64,000 nucleotides of DNA from Pseudodesulfovibrio tunisiensis (GCF_022809775.1 NZ_CP094380.1:1785001-1849000); one strand, 5' to 3'; counted from the first letter of the stretch, positions 7,871-17,814 are shown. Notes: generated by a model not told the origin, from the letters alone. Numbers and translations: made by a program.

Positions 7871-9217
7871 ATGCACCCGGAATCCCGAAGCACGCTGCCC
7901 ATTGACCGGCTCATGGAGCCGTTCGACACATTCTTCAAGATGGAGGCCGCAGGCGGCCTTGTCCTCATGTTCTGCACCATTGCGGCGCTGGTCTGGGCCA
8001 ATTCGCCATGGGCAGACACCTACCACGCCCTGTGGCAGACTCCGCTGACCGTGGGCATAGGCTCATGGAGCCTGTCCAAGGCGGCCATCCTCTGGATCAA
8101 CGACGGCCTCATGGCCGTGTTCTTCTTTCTGGTCGGTCTGGAAATCAAGAGGGAGATTCTGGTGGGTGGCCTGTGCTCCCCCAAACAGACCATCATGCCC
8201 GTTGCCGCTGCCGTGGGCGGCATGGTGGTGCCCGCCGCCATATTCCTCGCCTTCAACAACGGCCTTGATTCCGTGTCCGGCTGGGGAATTCCCATGGCAA
8301 CGGACATCGCCTTTGCTCTGGGCATTCTGTCCCTGCTGGGCAGGCGCGTGCCCGTGGGGGTGAAGATATTCCTCACTGCCGTGGCCATCGTGGACGACAT
8401 CGGCGCAATTCTGGTCATCGCCATCTTCTATACCTCGTCGCTGAACATTTCCATGCTCGTTGCCGGGCTGGTCGTGCTGGTGCTCATGGCCGGACTGAAC
8501 CGCATGGGCGTGCGCCACTCCGTGCCCTACCTGCTGCTGGGCGCACTGATGTGGCTGGCCTTTCTCAAGTCCGGCATCCACGCCACCATTGCGGGCGTTC
8601 TGGCTGCCTTCACCATCCCGGCCTCCCGGCAGATGGATTGCAGCGCGTTCGTGGAGGAAATGCGGCAGGATGTGGAGGAATTCGAAATGGCGGTCACTCC
8701 GGGCAAGACCGTGCTGACAAACAAGGAACAGCAGTCCGCGCTCTGGAGCATGGTGGACGTATTCAAGCAGTCCACAGCCCCGCTTCAGGTCATCGAACAC
8801 GGCCTGCACCCCTGGGTTTCGTTCCTCGTCATGCCGATATTCGCGCTGGCAAATGCTGGCGTGGCGCTCGAAGCGGACGTGTTTCAGGAACTCATGACTC
8901 CGGTGTCCCTCGGCATATTTCTCGGGCTGATCATGGGCAAGCAGATCGGCATAACAGGCGCATGCTGGCTGCTGGACAAATTCGGGATCGCCGAATTTCC
9001 GGAGCGCGCCACACTCATGCACCTGTACGGCGCAAGCTGGCTTGCGGGCGTGGGCTTCACCATGTCCATCTTCATTGCCAACCTCGCCTATGACGAAGGC
9101 ACGCGATATGTGGAACTGGCCAAGATCAGCATCCTGTTCGCCTCGCTCGTGGCCGGAACCGCCGGATACCTGATTCTCCGTTTTTTCGCCCCGGACACGT
9201 CCGAAGGGCAGCATTAG
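7871..9217 (+). CDS. nhaA: Na+/H+ antiporter NhaA
   Basis: Inner-membrane sodium-proton antiporter, 448 aa with about twelve hydrophobic segments. NhaA landmarks are WINDGLMAVFFFLVGLEIKRE, MATDIAFALGILSLLG, and VAIVDDIGAILVIA with the paired aspartates that bind Na+. A hydrophilic insert near residues 255-310 (VEEMRQDVEEFEMAV onward) separates the last membrane segments and is longer than in E. coli NhaA (388 aa). AAAGGA lies eight bases before ATG 7871. It exports Na+ and controls pH and salt stress. A PH-domain gene follows after 36 bases. Confidence 0.95.
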   Translation: MHPESRSTLPIDRLMEPFDTFFKMEAAGGLVLMFCTIAALVWANSPWADTYHALWQTPLTVGIGSWSLSKAAILWINDGLMAVFFFLVGLEIKREILVGGLCSPKQTIMPVAAAVGGMVVPAAIFLAFNNGLDSVSGWGIPMATDIAFALGILSLLGRRVPVGVKIFLTAVAIVDDIGAILVIAIFYTSSLNISMLVAGLVVLVLMAGLNRMGVRHSVPYLLLGALMWLAFLKSGIHATIAGVLAAFTIPASRQMDCSAFVEEMRQDVEEFEMAVTPGKTVLTNKEQQSALWSMVDVFKQSTAPLQVIEHGLHPWVSFLVMPIFALANAGVALEADVFQELMTPVSLGIFLGLIMGKQIGITGACWLLDKFGIAEFPERATLMHLYGASWLAGVGFTMSIFIANLAYDEGTRYVELAKISILFASLVAGTAGYLILRFFAPDTSEGQH

Positions 9218-9253
9218 CAACAACACAAACCTCAAACAGCAAAGGAGTCCTGC

Positions 9254-9631
9254 ATGGGATTGCTTGACGGCCTGATGGGCAACGCCTCGGAAATCGACGT
9301 GAACGAGATTCAGGAGGAATTCGGCCCGATCCTCGGCGACAGTGAACGCGTGCTCGCTGCATACAAGATCATCCGCGACCTGTTCGTGTTCACCACCGGC
9401 AGACTCATTCTGGTGGACAAGCAGGGCCTGACCGGAAAAAAGGTGGAATACAATTCCATCCCCTACAAATCCATCACCCGCTTTGCCGTGGAATCCGCCG
9501 GGCACTTCGACATGGATTCCGAACTCAAGATATGGATTTCCGGACACGGCGACCCCGTGGTCAGGGAACTCAAGGCAGGAACCGACGTGGTCGGCGTACA
9601 GAAGATGCTGGCCAACAGCGTCCTGAAATAG
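9254..9631 (+). CDS. Bacterial PH-domain protein
   Basis: Small soluble protein of 125 aa with the single-domain bacterial Pleckstrin-homology pattern: GDSERVLAAYKIIRDLFVFT, RLILVDKQGLTGKKVEYNSI, then YKSITRFAVESAGHFD and a closing KIWISGHGDPV strand. Homologues are common in bacteria and usually have no assigned role; they form ring oligomers. AAAGGAG precedes ATG 9254. It probably shares the nhaA transcript and ends at the strong terminator at 9666-9692. Confidence 0.85.
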   Translation: MGLLDGLMGNASEIDVNEIQEEFGPILGDSERVLAAYKIIRDLFVFTTGRLILVDKQGLTGKKVEYNSIPYKSITRFAVESAGHFDMDSELKIWISGHGDPVVRELKAGTDVVGVQKMLANSVLK

Positions 9632-9665
9632 TCGCAACGCGCACAGACTGCGGCAGACGAAAAAA

Positions 9666-9692
9666 GGCCCCCGTCTCAAGGACGGGGGCCTT
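9666..9692. terminator. Bidirectional Rho-independent terminator
   Basis: Eleven-bp GC-rich stem AGGCCCCCGTC/GACGGGGGCCT with a five-base loop, preceded by six A and followed by TTT. It lies between the convergent PH-domain gene and groEL and should stop both transcripts. Confidence 0.85.
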
Positions 9693-9722
9693 TGCATTAT
9701 CAGCCTGGTATGCCGGGTCGGC

Positions 9723-11369
<1,647 letters not shown>

Positions 11370-11421
11370 GATTATTTCTCCTTAAAAATTGGGAATATTG
11401 ATTCGGAATGTGAAGTGGGGA

Positions 11422-11709
11422 CTACTCGACGACGGCAAGGATGTCGTCTTCGCGCATGACCAGGTGTTCTTCACCGTCGATCTTGATCTCGGTGCCGGCG
11501 TACTTGGCGAACAGGACGGTGTCCCCGGCCTTGACGCTCATGTCGACGCGCTTGCCGCTTTCGTCCAGCTTGCCGGGTCCGGCAGCCACGACCTGCCCCT
11601 TCATGGGCTTTTCCTTGGCGGAATCCGGGATGATGATGCCCCCGGCGGTCTTCTCTTCCATTTCCAGACGTTTCACCAGTACACGGTCATTCAGCGGTTT
11701 CAGATTCAT
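11422..11709 (-). CDS. groS: Co-chaperonin GroES (Hsp10)
   Basis: The 95-aa lid of the GroEL cage. It begins [15 protein letters not shown], has [17 protein letters not shown] (mobile loop that docks to GroEL), and ends DDILAVVE. The frame is open further upstream, but ATG 11709 with AAAGGA and GGAGG just before it is the family start. No CIRCE element (TTAGCACTC-N9-GAGTGCTAA) is visible upstream, so HrcA control at this position is unlikely. Confidence 0.98.
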   Translation of the reverse strand: MNLKPLNDRVLVKRLEMEEKTAGGIIIPDSAKEKPMKGQVVAAGPGKLDESGKRVDMSVKAGDTVLFAKYAGTEIKIDGEEHLVMREDDILAVVE

Positions 11710-11826
11710 TCCTTTATTCCTCCGATCTGATTTTGAGCTTCTTCGCCGCGCCGTTCTCGGCGGACACACCGCCCTCGGCGCAAGTTTTTCCGAGCCGCCG
11801 CCACAGCGTCCCGGAAAGCTCAACTC

Positions 11827-11854
11827 TACATAAACACCGGCGAAAAAGTGTCAA
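11827..11854 (-). promoter_or_regulatory. Candidate groES-groEL promoter
   Basis: On the minus strand, TTGACA (11849-11854) is followed after 16 bases by TATGTA (11827-11832), about 120 bases upstream of groES. The -35 is perfect for sigma-70; the -10 is weak. The GCTTGACAC start also partly resembles a heat-shock -35 (CTTGAAA), but no CCCCAT-like -10 is seen. Confidence 0.45.
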
Positions 11855-11858
11855 GCGC

Positions 11859-11891
11859 GGCCCGGAAACTTTTTTCGCATTTTTCCGGGCC
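11859..11891. repeat. Perfect inverted repeat between hemerythrin gene and groES promoter
   Basis: GGCCCGGAAA (11859-11868) and TTTCCGGGCC (11882-11891) form a 10-bp stem with a 13-base loop. It lies just downstream of the hemerythrin stop and just upstream of the groES -35 on the same strand. It may terminate hemerythrin transcripts, although there is no clear T run, or act as an operator. Confidence 0.5.
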
Positions 11892-11918
11892 AGGATCGAA
11901 GAAAACACCCGATCGGCC

Positions 11919-12353
11919 TCAGGAACTCCGACTGGACAAATACTCGCCGAACGGCTTGTCCAGTTTCAGGATGTGGTCCCTGTACCAGTCGTGCATGAAA
12001 TTCCTGATCTTCATGGCGGGAACAAGTGCGCCGTTCAGCACCTCGGCCTGCATGCGCAGCAGGTCGGAAATGAATCGGTTGTGCTCGCGCTTCTGCTTGT
12101 CCAATCCCGGGTACCCGGCATCCTTCATCATGGATTCCTCGGTACGGAAATGCGTCAGGGCATAGTCCCTGAGTTCGTCCATGACATCCAGAACAGGATC
12201 GATCTCGTCCTCGGCCAGCGGCCGGTACATGTCGGATACCGCATCCTCGAGGGAACGCAGCATGTCGAAGAAGGTCTTGTGCTGTTCGTCCAGCTCCGGA
12301 ACGTCGATCCGATACTCTGCCTTGAAGCCGGCCAGGTTCAGCTTCGGTGCCAT
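11919..12353 (-). CDS. Bacteriohemerythrin
   Basis: Single-domain hemerythrin of 144 aa, normal length. The di-iron ligands are all visible: His in VPELDEQHKTFF, HFRTEE (H-x-x-x-E), His in KREHNRF, and HDWYRDHILKLD (two His and the Asp). It binds O2 reversibly and is thought to scavenge or deliver oxygen in microaerobes and anaerobes. ATG 12353 has AAGGAG eight bases upstream; the longer open frame has no family similarity. The 270 bases upstream (12354-12622) hold its promoter region and no other recognised gene. Confidence 0.93.
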   Translation of the reverse strand: MAPKLNLAGFKAEYRIDVPELDEQHKTFFDMLRSLEDAVSDMYRPLAEDEIDPVLDVMDELRDYALTHFRTEESMMKDAGYPGLDKQKREHNRFISDLLRMQAEVLNGALVPAMKIRNFMHDWYRDHILKLDKPFGEYLSSRSS

Positions 12354-12622
12354 AATAAAGCTCCTTATTGTATATAGGCGGTTTTGGGACCAATACCGGG
12401 AAAAGCGAATCCTGTCACGCAAGACGGCTTTTTTCCATAAAAAACACCACAGCCCCGCAACGTTTTCACGAAACCGCCACACTGCGTCACACCACTTTCT
12501 CCCCCTCAGGCTGGACAGCCACATTCCCGGATTCAACATGGACCCGAAGTTCGGCAATTGCATGGACGGCCTTGTGCAGATGAAACCTGCGCAAAACCGA
12601 TCCGAAGATTCCGGCCCGATTC

Positions 12623-12745
12623 ATGGACCGCAAACAGGCCGAACAGTTCCACGCCATGCTCCGTCACAAACGGGGCAAGCTATCCGAACCCGACTGCAAG
12701 GTCGGCCTGCTCCGATCTTTTGCCCTGGGGCACGGCATGTGCTAA
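12623..12745 (+). CDS. Possible 40-aa leader peptide upstream of sialidase-like gene
   Basis: A short frame, MDRKQAEQFHAML to FALGHGMC, ends in TAA at 12743-12745. The stop codon overlaps the left arm of the perfect hairpin that covers the ribosome binding site of the next gene. This arrangement suggests a leader whose translation could open the hairpin. No clear Shine-Dalgarno precedes it and I recognise no family, so it may be chance. Confidence 0.3.
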   Translation: MDRKQAEQFHAMLRHKRGKLSEPDCKVGLLRSFALGHGMC

Positions 12746-12790
12746 TCCTCTTGAATCCGACAATTTTCGCCGAAACGATTCAAGAGGATT
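12744..12790 (+). promoter_or_regulatory. Perfect 14-bp hairpin covering the sialidase-like ribosome binding site
   Basis: AATCCTCTTGAATC (12744-12757) and GATTCAAGAGGATT (12777-12790) are exact reverse complements separated by 19 bases. The right arm contains AAGAGGAT, the Shine-Dalgarno of the gene starting at 12795. In RNA the stem would hide the ribosome binding site; in DNA it could be an operator. There is no T run, so it is not an ordinary terminator. Confidence 0.7.
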
Positions 12791-12794
12791 CTCC

Positions 12795-14327
12795 ATGCCG
12801 AGCATAAGCGACAACACCGAACGCCATGAGATCGTGGATCGCCGCCCCGGGCAGTATCTCTGCTTCCCGGACATCGTACGCGCAGCAGACGGGCGGCTCA
12901 TCGTGGCCTACAACGAATTCGACAAGCATGTGGGAGCACGACGCAGACTGATTCTCAAGACCAGCCGAAACAATGGACATGCCTGGAGCGCCCCTCGCTA
13001 TCTGGACGTGACGAACAGCCACTGCCCCAGATTCACCCTGCTCCGGGACGGCCAGCTCATGCTGATCGATGACAACCGCCCCACCATTCATCGCAGCGCG
13101 GACAACGGCGAGCACTGGGCCTCGCATCCCGGAGACGGATTCCGCCACGGCCTGCCCGACCGCTGCATGGAACTCGGCGCGGACCGGCTCCTGTGCACCG
13201 GGCACATTCACCGGGGCACGGCTGCGCATCCCGCAGTGCGCCAGCCGCCCACAGAGCAGATGGCCTATGCCTCGACCAATCAGGGCCGCTCATGGTCCGC
13301 CCTGTCCGTAATTGCCCACGACCGCAACCTCATGCTCTGCGAAGGGTCCCTGTGCGCCCTGCCCGATGGTCGCATCCTGTGCATCATGCGGGAAAACAGT
13401 TTTGTGTACGAACCCATGTACCTGTGCGAAAGCCGGGATCAGGGCCACACATGGTCCGACCCCGTGCCCACCCCGCTGATCGGGCACCGCCCCACTCTCG
13501 GCCTGACCCGATCCGGCAAGTTGCTCTGCACCTACCGCGACGTGGGACCGGACATGGGCACCTGCGCATGGCTCGGCACGGAAGCGGAACTGCGCAGCAA
13601 CTTCCGGGTGCACGGCAACGCCCGAAACAACGCCCGACTCGCGAAACGCGGCCTGCGCATCCGCAATGGCGAGGAGCCGAATGCTCCGGTGCGCTACGCC
13701 CTGCGCCCCATGACCGATCCGCGCTCGGCCACGGCCCGGCTCGAAGCCGAGGTTCGCGTGGACAGCAGCGGGAAAAACGGCTGCGGCCTGCGTCTCGGCA
13801 CATGGTGGAAAATCACCACGAACCGCATTGTCCCGGACATTCCCGGCGCGCGCGGATTCAAGCTGGAACCGGGCACCTTCAACACGATCCGTCTCGACTA
13901 CGAGGCCGGAACCGTGACCCTGCGCGTGAACGGACGCAAACGCGGCGTGATTCACGTGGAGCCGGACCGGGCCGAAACCCGGGGCATCCTGTTCGGCGCT
14001 CCCCTTCCGTTTCAGGACAACGCCGTGGATTGCGTCTGGAAACGGATTTCCCTGCATGTGCGCGATCCTCGCTATCTGCGCGACTACCAATGGCAATGGA
14101 CTCCGGATCAGGGCCTGCCCGACCAGTGGCGACAGGATCACGTGCTGGAACTGAAGAACGACAGCATGGCCAATCCCGGCGACTTCGGCTATTCCGGCTG
14201 GACCGAACTGGAGGACGGCACGTTCCTGTGCGCGTACCACCACGGCGGCAGCGCGGAACCCGGATATGAGCCGGGCCGGACCGCACACATCCTTGTCACC
14301 CGCTTTTCCGAGGAGGATTTCGCATGA
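12795..14327 (+). CDS. Sialidase-like BNR/Asp-box protein with an inserted lectin-like domain
   Basis: The 510-aa protein has at least four Asp-box repeats (S-x-D/N-x-G-x-x-W): SRNNGHAWS, SADNGEHWA, STNQGRSWS and SRDQGHTWSD in the first 230 residues, giving a six-bladed propeller as in exo-alpha-sialidases. The start GQYLCFPDIVRAADGRLIVAY fits the family. Around residues 255-415 a stretch with FKLEPGTFNTIRLDYEAGTV and LRVNGRKRGVI looks like a concanavalin/laminin-G-type domain inserted before the last blade (GYSGWTELEDGTFLCAYHH). No signal peptide is visible, so a cytoplasmic glycan or glycoside role is possible. The chosen ATG has GAGGAT seven bases upstream, inside a hairpin. It overlaps the next gene by four bases (ATGA). 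Confidence 0.75.
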   Translation: MPSISDNTERHEIVDRRPGQYLCFPDIVRAADGRLIVAYNEFDKHVGARRRLILKTSRNNGHAWSAPRYLDVTNSHCPRFTLLRDGQLMLIDDNRPTIHRSADNGEHWASHPGDGFRHGLPDRCMELGADRLLCTGHIHRGTAAHPAVRQPPTEQMAYASTNQGRSWSALSVIAHDRNLMLCEGSLCALPDGRILCIMRENSFVYEPMYLCESRDQGHTWSDPVPTPLIGHRPTLGLTRSGKLLCTYRDVGPDMGTCAWLGTEAELRSNFRVHGNARNNARLAKRGLRIRNGEEPNAPVRYALRPMTDPRSATARLEAEVRVDSSGKNGCGLRLGTWWKITTNRIVPDIPGARGFKLEPGTFNTIRLDYEAGTVTLRVNGRKRGVIHVEPDRAETRGILFGAPLPFQDNAVDCVWKRISLHVRDPRYLRDYQWQWTPDQGLPDQWRQDHVLELKNDSMANPGDFGYSGWTELEDGTFLCAYHHGGSAEPGYEPGRTAHILVTRFSEEDFA

Positions 14328-15058
14328 TCGAGAGCGCTCCCCTTGCCTATGAACATGATGAAACCGAGCTGGAAGGCATTCTGTTCACGGACGCGGACGA
14401 AACCGCGCCAAGACCCGGTGTGCTGCTCATTCACGAATTCACGGGGCTGGACAGCAACATCCTGCGCCACGCGCACGAACTGGCCGAGGCAGGCTTCACC
14501 GTGCTGGCCCACGACATGTACGGTAGCGCCATCCGCCCGGAATCGCGGGAAGAAGCCAGTCTTCATGCCCATGTGTATCGCGATGATCGCACCCTGATGC
14601 GGGAACGGGCCGCAGCCGGGCTGGAAGCCCTGCGCACCTGCCCGGAAGCCGACGAAACCGCCCTGTTCGCCCTTGGTTTCTCCTTCGGAGGATGCGCAAT
14701 GCTGGAACTGGCCCGGTCCGGCGCGGACCTGCTGGGCGCGGCCAGCGTATACGGCTATCTGCGCACGGACCTGCCCTGTTCGCGGAAGGACGTGCTGGCC
14801 AGCCTGCTGGTGCTGCACGGCATGCGGGACAAGGTGGTGCCCATGTGCGACGTGCCCCCGTTCCTTGAGGAAATGGATGCGGCGGAAGCAGACTGCCGGA
14901 TGACCATCTACACGGGTGCGGGCCACGGATTCTGCAATCCCGACGTGCCCACGGACACGGAATTCGGCTGCGCCTATTGTCCGGACACTCATGCCAAGGC
15001 CCGAAAGGCCGTACTCGATTTCTTCAGGGAGTTGCTTGAGGCTCGGCCAACCATTTAG
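14324..15058 (+). CDS. Dienelactone hydrolase family protein
   Basis: Alpha/beta hydrolase of 244 aa. PGVLLIHEFTGLDSNI gives the oxyanion region, LGFSFGGCAML carries the nucleophile (serine here; classic dienelactone hydrolases have cysteine, GFCFGG), HGMRDKVVPM the Asp, and GAGHGFCNPD the His. Related proteins hydrolyse esters or lactones; the substrate is unknown. It is translationally coupled to the sialidase-like gene, so the two may act on the same glycoside or ester. Its 3' end overlaps the convergent gene at 15055 by four bases. Confidence 0.88.
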   Translation: MIESAPLAYEHDETELEGILFTDADETAPRPGVLLIHEFTGLDSNILRHAHELAEAGFTVLAHDMYGSAIRPESREEASLHAHVYRDDRTLMRERAAAGLEALRTCPEADETALFALGFSFGGCAMLELARSGADLLGAASVYGYLRTDLPCSRKDVLASLLVLHGMRDKVVPMCDVPPFLEEMDAAEADCRMTIYTGAGHGFCNPDVPTDTEFGCAYCPDTHAKARKAVLDFFRELLEARPTI

Positions 15059-15507
15059 GAAGACGGCATTTCGTCTCCCAGAGAATGGACCAGACCATAG
15101 GTCAACACCTCACCCCCGGCAGCAATGTCGTACCGGGCCTCGAAGGTCAGTTCGTCGAGAATTTCCCGGGCAATGAACAGGCCCATGGCCTCGAAGCTGG
15201 TACGCCGCAAGGGCACATGGCTGTTCCGGCGCAGACAGTCGTCCCATTCGCCGCGCGGTCCGTGGTGCTCCACGAACATTTCCAGCCGATTCGTCCGCCA
15301 GTAGAGCCGAACCTCGATGTCATGCGGATCGGCCTGCGTCATGATGTTCCGAGCGCAGTACATGAACACCCCTTCCAGACAGACCTGAATCCGCCGGGAA
15401 TGGTTCTCGTCAAAGCCGTTCAGGATGCAGAAGGCATCCAATCCGGCATTGACCATTCGGACGGAGGCGCGGTTCGGGGGCATGATCCAGACAGCGTGCG
15501 GCAGCAT
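15055..15507 (-). CDS. RsbW-like ATP-binding protein (anti-sigma factor kinase family)
   Basis: The 150-aa protein has a degenerate HATPase_c_2 layout: SVRMVNAGLDAFCILNGF, then RRIQVCLEGVFMYCARNIM where the N-box E...N normally sits, LEMFVEHHGPRGEW in place of the D-x-G-x-G box, and EAMGLFIAREILDELTFEA as the G-rich lid region. Members phosphorylate anti-anti-sigma factors or bind sigma factors. The glycine-rich boxes are weak, so kinase activity is doubtful. No partner is adjacent. Confidence 0.6.
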   Translation of the reverse strand: MLPHAVWIMPPNRASVRMVNAGLDAFCILNGFDENHSRRIQVCLEGVFMYCARNIMTQADPHDIEVRLYWRTNRLEMFVEHHGPRGEWDDCLRRNSHVPLRRTSFEAMGLFIAREILDELTFEARYDIAAGGEVLTYGLVHSLGDEMPSS

Positions 15508-15633
15508 GGAAACTCCATGTAGATTGGTTGGATGCCTGAAAACTAGACCAATTCACGCCCTGTGGCAAACCGGAACCGGCTTGGCTCATGCCGCGCATTG
15601 AGGCATACTGATGCAAACCAGCGAGGTATTGTC

Positions 15634-15963
15634 ATGGACAAGGCAGACGTGCAGCGGATTTTCGAGGCATATTTCGAAAAATACAAGAAGACCGAGGGCG
15701 ATCGTACCGCCTGGTCCGCCTTCTGGAACGAGACCACGCCTGACGGCGTGCTCGAACTCAATCTGACCAAGTGCCCCAGAGGTACCACCTTCAAAATCTT
15801 CGTGAACAAGCGCAAGGTCGCCGAGGTCATGGGGTGGGAAAACTTTTTCCCGGCCATGGAAAAGGTCGCGGCCGAGCATCCCGGATTGTATGATCAGGAC
15901 AGGATTTTTTTCAGAAATGGAATTCGTGATCTGAGAGGAAGACGGCGTGGCTACGCGCCCTGA
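15634..15963 (+). CDS. Uncharacterised 109-aa protein
   Basis: I do not recognise a family. The protein is soluble and charged, begins MDKADVQRIFEAYFEKYKK and includes FNxT-like WSAFWNETTPDGVLELN and TTFKIFVNKRKVAEVMGWE. The GAGGT near 15625 supports ATG 15634 over an open frame reaching back to 15562. Its last nine codons (RGRRRGYAP) fall in the left copy of a 26-bp direct repeat, so an element insertion may have replaced its original C-terminus. Confidence 0.6.
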   Translation: MDKADVQRIFEAYFEKYKKTEGDRTAWSAFWNETTPDGVLELNLTKCPRGTTFKIFVNKRKVAEVMGWENFFPAMEKVAAEHPGLYDQDRIFFRNGIRDLRGRRRGYAP

Positions 15964-16545
15964 AGAGGTGGGGCTGTGCCAGCTTGGCGGTCCGTGCCGG
16001 GCGAAGCAATTCGCCGTATGCGCCTTACCAGCTTGTTTGGTGGGGATTTCGCCCTTCCCGGGCGAATTACTTTTATTCCAAGGCGGATAAAAGTAATCAA
16101 AAGCCGCCTTTTGGGGCCGCCACAGCCGTGCGCGTTTCCTACTTGATCAAGGCTGATCTGCCGTGCATTTGCCACAGGACCGGATGCCTTGATCAAAGGG
16201 AAACGGTGGAAAGTTGGTTGGGCCGGGGGAGCTTGGTAGAGCCGGGGCGACTTCTCACACCCGGAACACTGTCTCTTACCCAGATCGAATTTCGGCTCGC
16301 GAGGGCTTGGAACCAGTCGAGGCGACCGAAGCCGGGGCGATGCGGTTTCCGAAGGAAACGTCGCAATCGCCCGGCGAAAGGGCGCTACTGGTTCCTGCCC
16401 GAGGGAGTCGGGAGCACAGTGCGTAGAGGCTTTTTTTTCGTTTATTTTTTTGCCCCAACAAAAAAATGAACTCGCCCGGGAAGGGCGAAATCCTCACCTT
16501 GCAGGATGGCACGGCGAAAACGGCGCGGCTACGCGCCCTGAAGAG
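15942..16545. repeat. About 600-bp non-coding element framed by direct and inverted repeats
   Basis: A 26-bp direct repeat (GGCTACGCGCCCTGAAGAG core) lies at 15942-15967 and 16520-16545 with one mismatch. Inside, a perfect 22-bp inverted repeat with core GATTTCGCCCTTCCCGGGCG lies at 16044-16065 and 16472-16493. Between them is structured-looking sequence with no convincing gene, a T8 run at 16430-16440 and a second T run at 16445-16451. It looks like a mobile or repetitive intergenic element. This accounts for the 613-base gap between the genes at 15963 and 16577. Confidence 0.6.
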
Positions 16546-16576
16546 CTACGGCTATACCAACATGGTGAGCCTCTCT

Positions 16577-17500
16577 CTACCCCACGCAGGTCATATCATC
16601 TGCACAAGGCAACGAGTCCCTGTTGCAATATTTCTCCATGACTTCAAGAAAGCACTCCAGAGCCGGCGACTTTTCGCCCCGCCGCCACAGCACGTGTATT
16701 TCGCTGATATGTCCCTTGCCTTCCCAGTCAAAGGGCAGCAGTCGTACGCATTTGGGGCAGGTGCGGGCCATGCGGGCCGGGACAAGGGCCACGCCCAATC
16801 CGGTGGAAACCAGAGCCAGCTTGGTGTGATGCGTCACGGCTTCCTGCACCGTGCGCGGCACAACCCCCTTTTCGAGAAAGGTTGCCGCGGACTGGGCAGG
16901 ATGGATGTAGCGCGGAAACGTGATGAAGTTTTCCTGATGCAAATCCGTGATCCGGGCCTTGCCCTGTTTGGCCAGAGGATGACATTTGTGCACGGCCAGC
17001 AGATACGGTTCCCGCAAAAGCAGCGTATGTTCGAACCGCTCATCACCGCAGAACGCGCCGCACAATATGCCTACATCAAGGCTGTTGTTCAGCAGCCCTT
17101 CGCGCTGTTCCACGGAATGCATCTCGTGGATGTCCAGCACAATGCCCGGATACAGGGTGCGAAATTCGGCCAGGGCCTCGGTAAAATCCGTCTGCGTGGC
17201 CGAACTGATGAACCCGATGCGCAACCGCCCGATCTCGCCCCGGGACATCATGCCCACCTGCTCGATTCCGTTTCCCAGCGTCTCCAACGTGTTACGCGCA
17301 ACGCAGAGAAACTTGCGCCCCTCCTGCGTCAGCAGCACGCGTCGATTCGTGCGATCGAACAGCATGACGCCAAGGTCTTCCTCCAGCTTCTTGATCTGCT
17401 GGGATAGCGGAGGCTGCGCCATGTGCAGCCGCTCGGCTGCCCTCCCGAAATGCAGTTCCTCGGCCACGGCTATGAAATAGCGAAGTTGCCGTAATTCCAT
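16577..17500 (-). CDS. LysR-family transcriptional regulator
   Basis: The 307-aa regulator has an N-terminal winged helix-turn-helix (MELRQLRYFIAVAEELHFG, AAERLHMAQPPLSQQIKKLE, DLGVMLFDRTNRRVLLTQEG) and a LysR substrate domain (LRIGFISSATQTDFTEAL onward). The effector is unknown. GGGAGGGAGATATG-like sequence supports ATG 17500. It is divergent from a small membrane-protein gene at 17629, with palindromic sites in between, the usual LysR layout. Confidence 0.95.
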   Translation of the reverse strand: MELRQLRYFIAVAEELHFGRAAERLHMAQPPLSQQIKKLEEDLGVMLFDRTNRRVLLTQEGRKFLCVARNTLETLGNGIEQVGMMSRGEIGRLRIGFISSATQTDFTEALAEFRTLYPGIVLDIHEMHSVEQREGLLNNSLDVGILCGAFCGDERFEHTLLLREPYLLAVHKCHPLAKQGKARITDLHQENFITFPRYIHPAQSAATFLEKGVVPRTVQEAVTHHTKLALVSTGLGVALVPARMARTCPKCVRLLPFDWEGKGHISEIHVLWRRGEKSPALECFLEVMEKYCNRDSLPCADDMTCVG

Positions 17501-17524
17501 ATCTCCCTCCGGCCAACGACGAAT

Positions 17525-17577
17525 GATATGAAAAACATATCAATTTCGTTTTCATTTCATATTGGACATATCAATTT
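17525..17577. promoter_or_regulatory. Candidate LysR operator region
   Basis: GATATG-N5-CATATC (17525-17541) is a perfect palindrome. ACATATCAATTT occurs twice, at 17535-17546 and 17566-17577, exactly 31 bases apart (about three helical turns). The block lies 25-77 bases upstream of the LysR start, where such regulators bind. Confidence 0.6.
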
Positions 17578-17628
17578 TTCTGGTCATACTAGCCGGAAAA
17601 TCGAAACGCAAGCCCCAGGGAGGCACGC

Positions 17629-17814
17629 ATGCACTGCAACCGTTTTTCACTGGAACAAAGGGTATACGAGGAAGAACTGCGAACACGAGGCAGGGAACGC
17701 GAACGCATTCTGCGTGGAACAGCAATCAGGGCCCGACTGCTCGTCGGAACCGTTCTGGTGCTGACGCTGCCCCTGATGCTCCGAACCTGTCTGGGGTGGC
17801 CCAACTGGAACTGA
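17629..17814 (+). CDS. Small 61-aa single-pass membrane protein
   Basis: MHCNRFSLEQRVYEEELRTR is followed by a charged stretch and then one membrane segment (ARLLVGTVLVLTLPLML, residues 35-51). The C-terminus is short. GGGAGG lies seven bases before ATG 17629. It is divergent from the LysR gene and faces the LysR-type sites, so it may be the regulator's target. No family recognised. Confidence 0.5.
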   Translation: MHCNRFSLEQRVYEEELRTRGRERERILRGTAIRARLLVGTVLVLTLPLMLRTCLGWPNWN

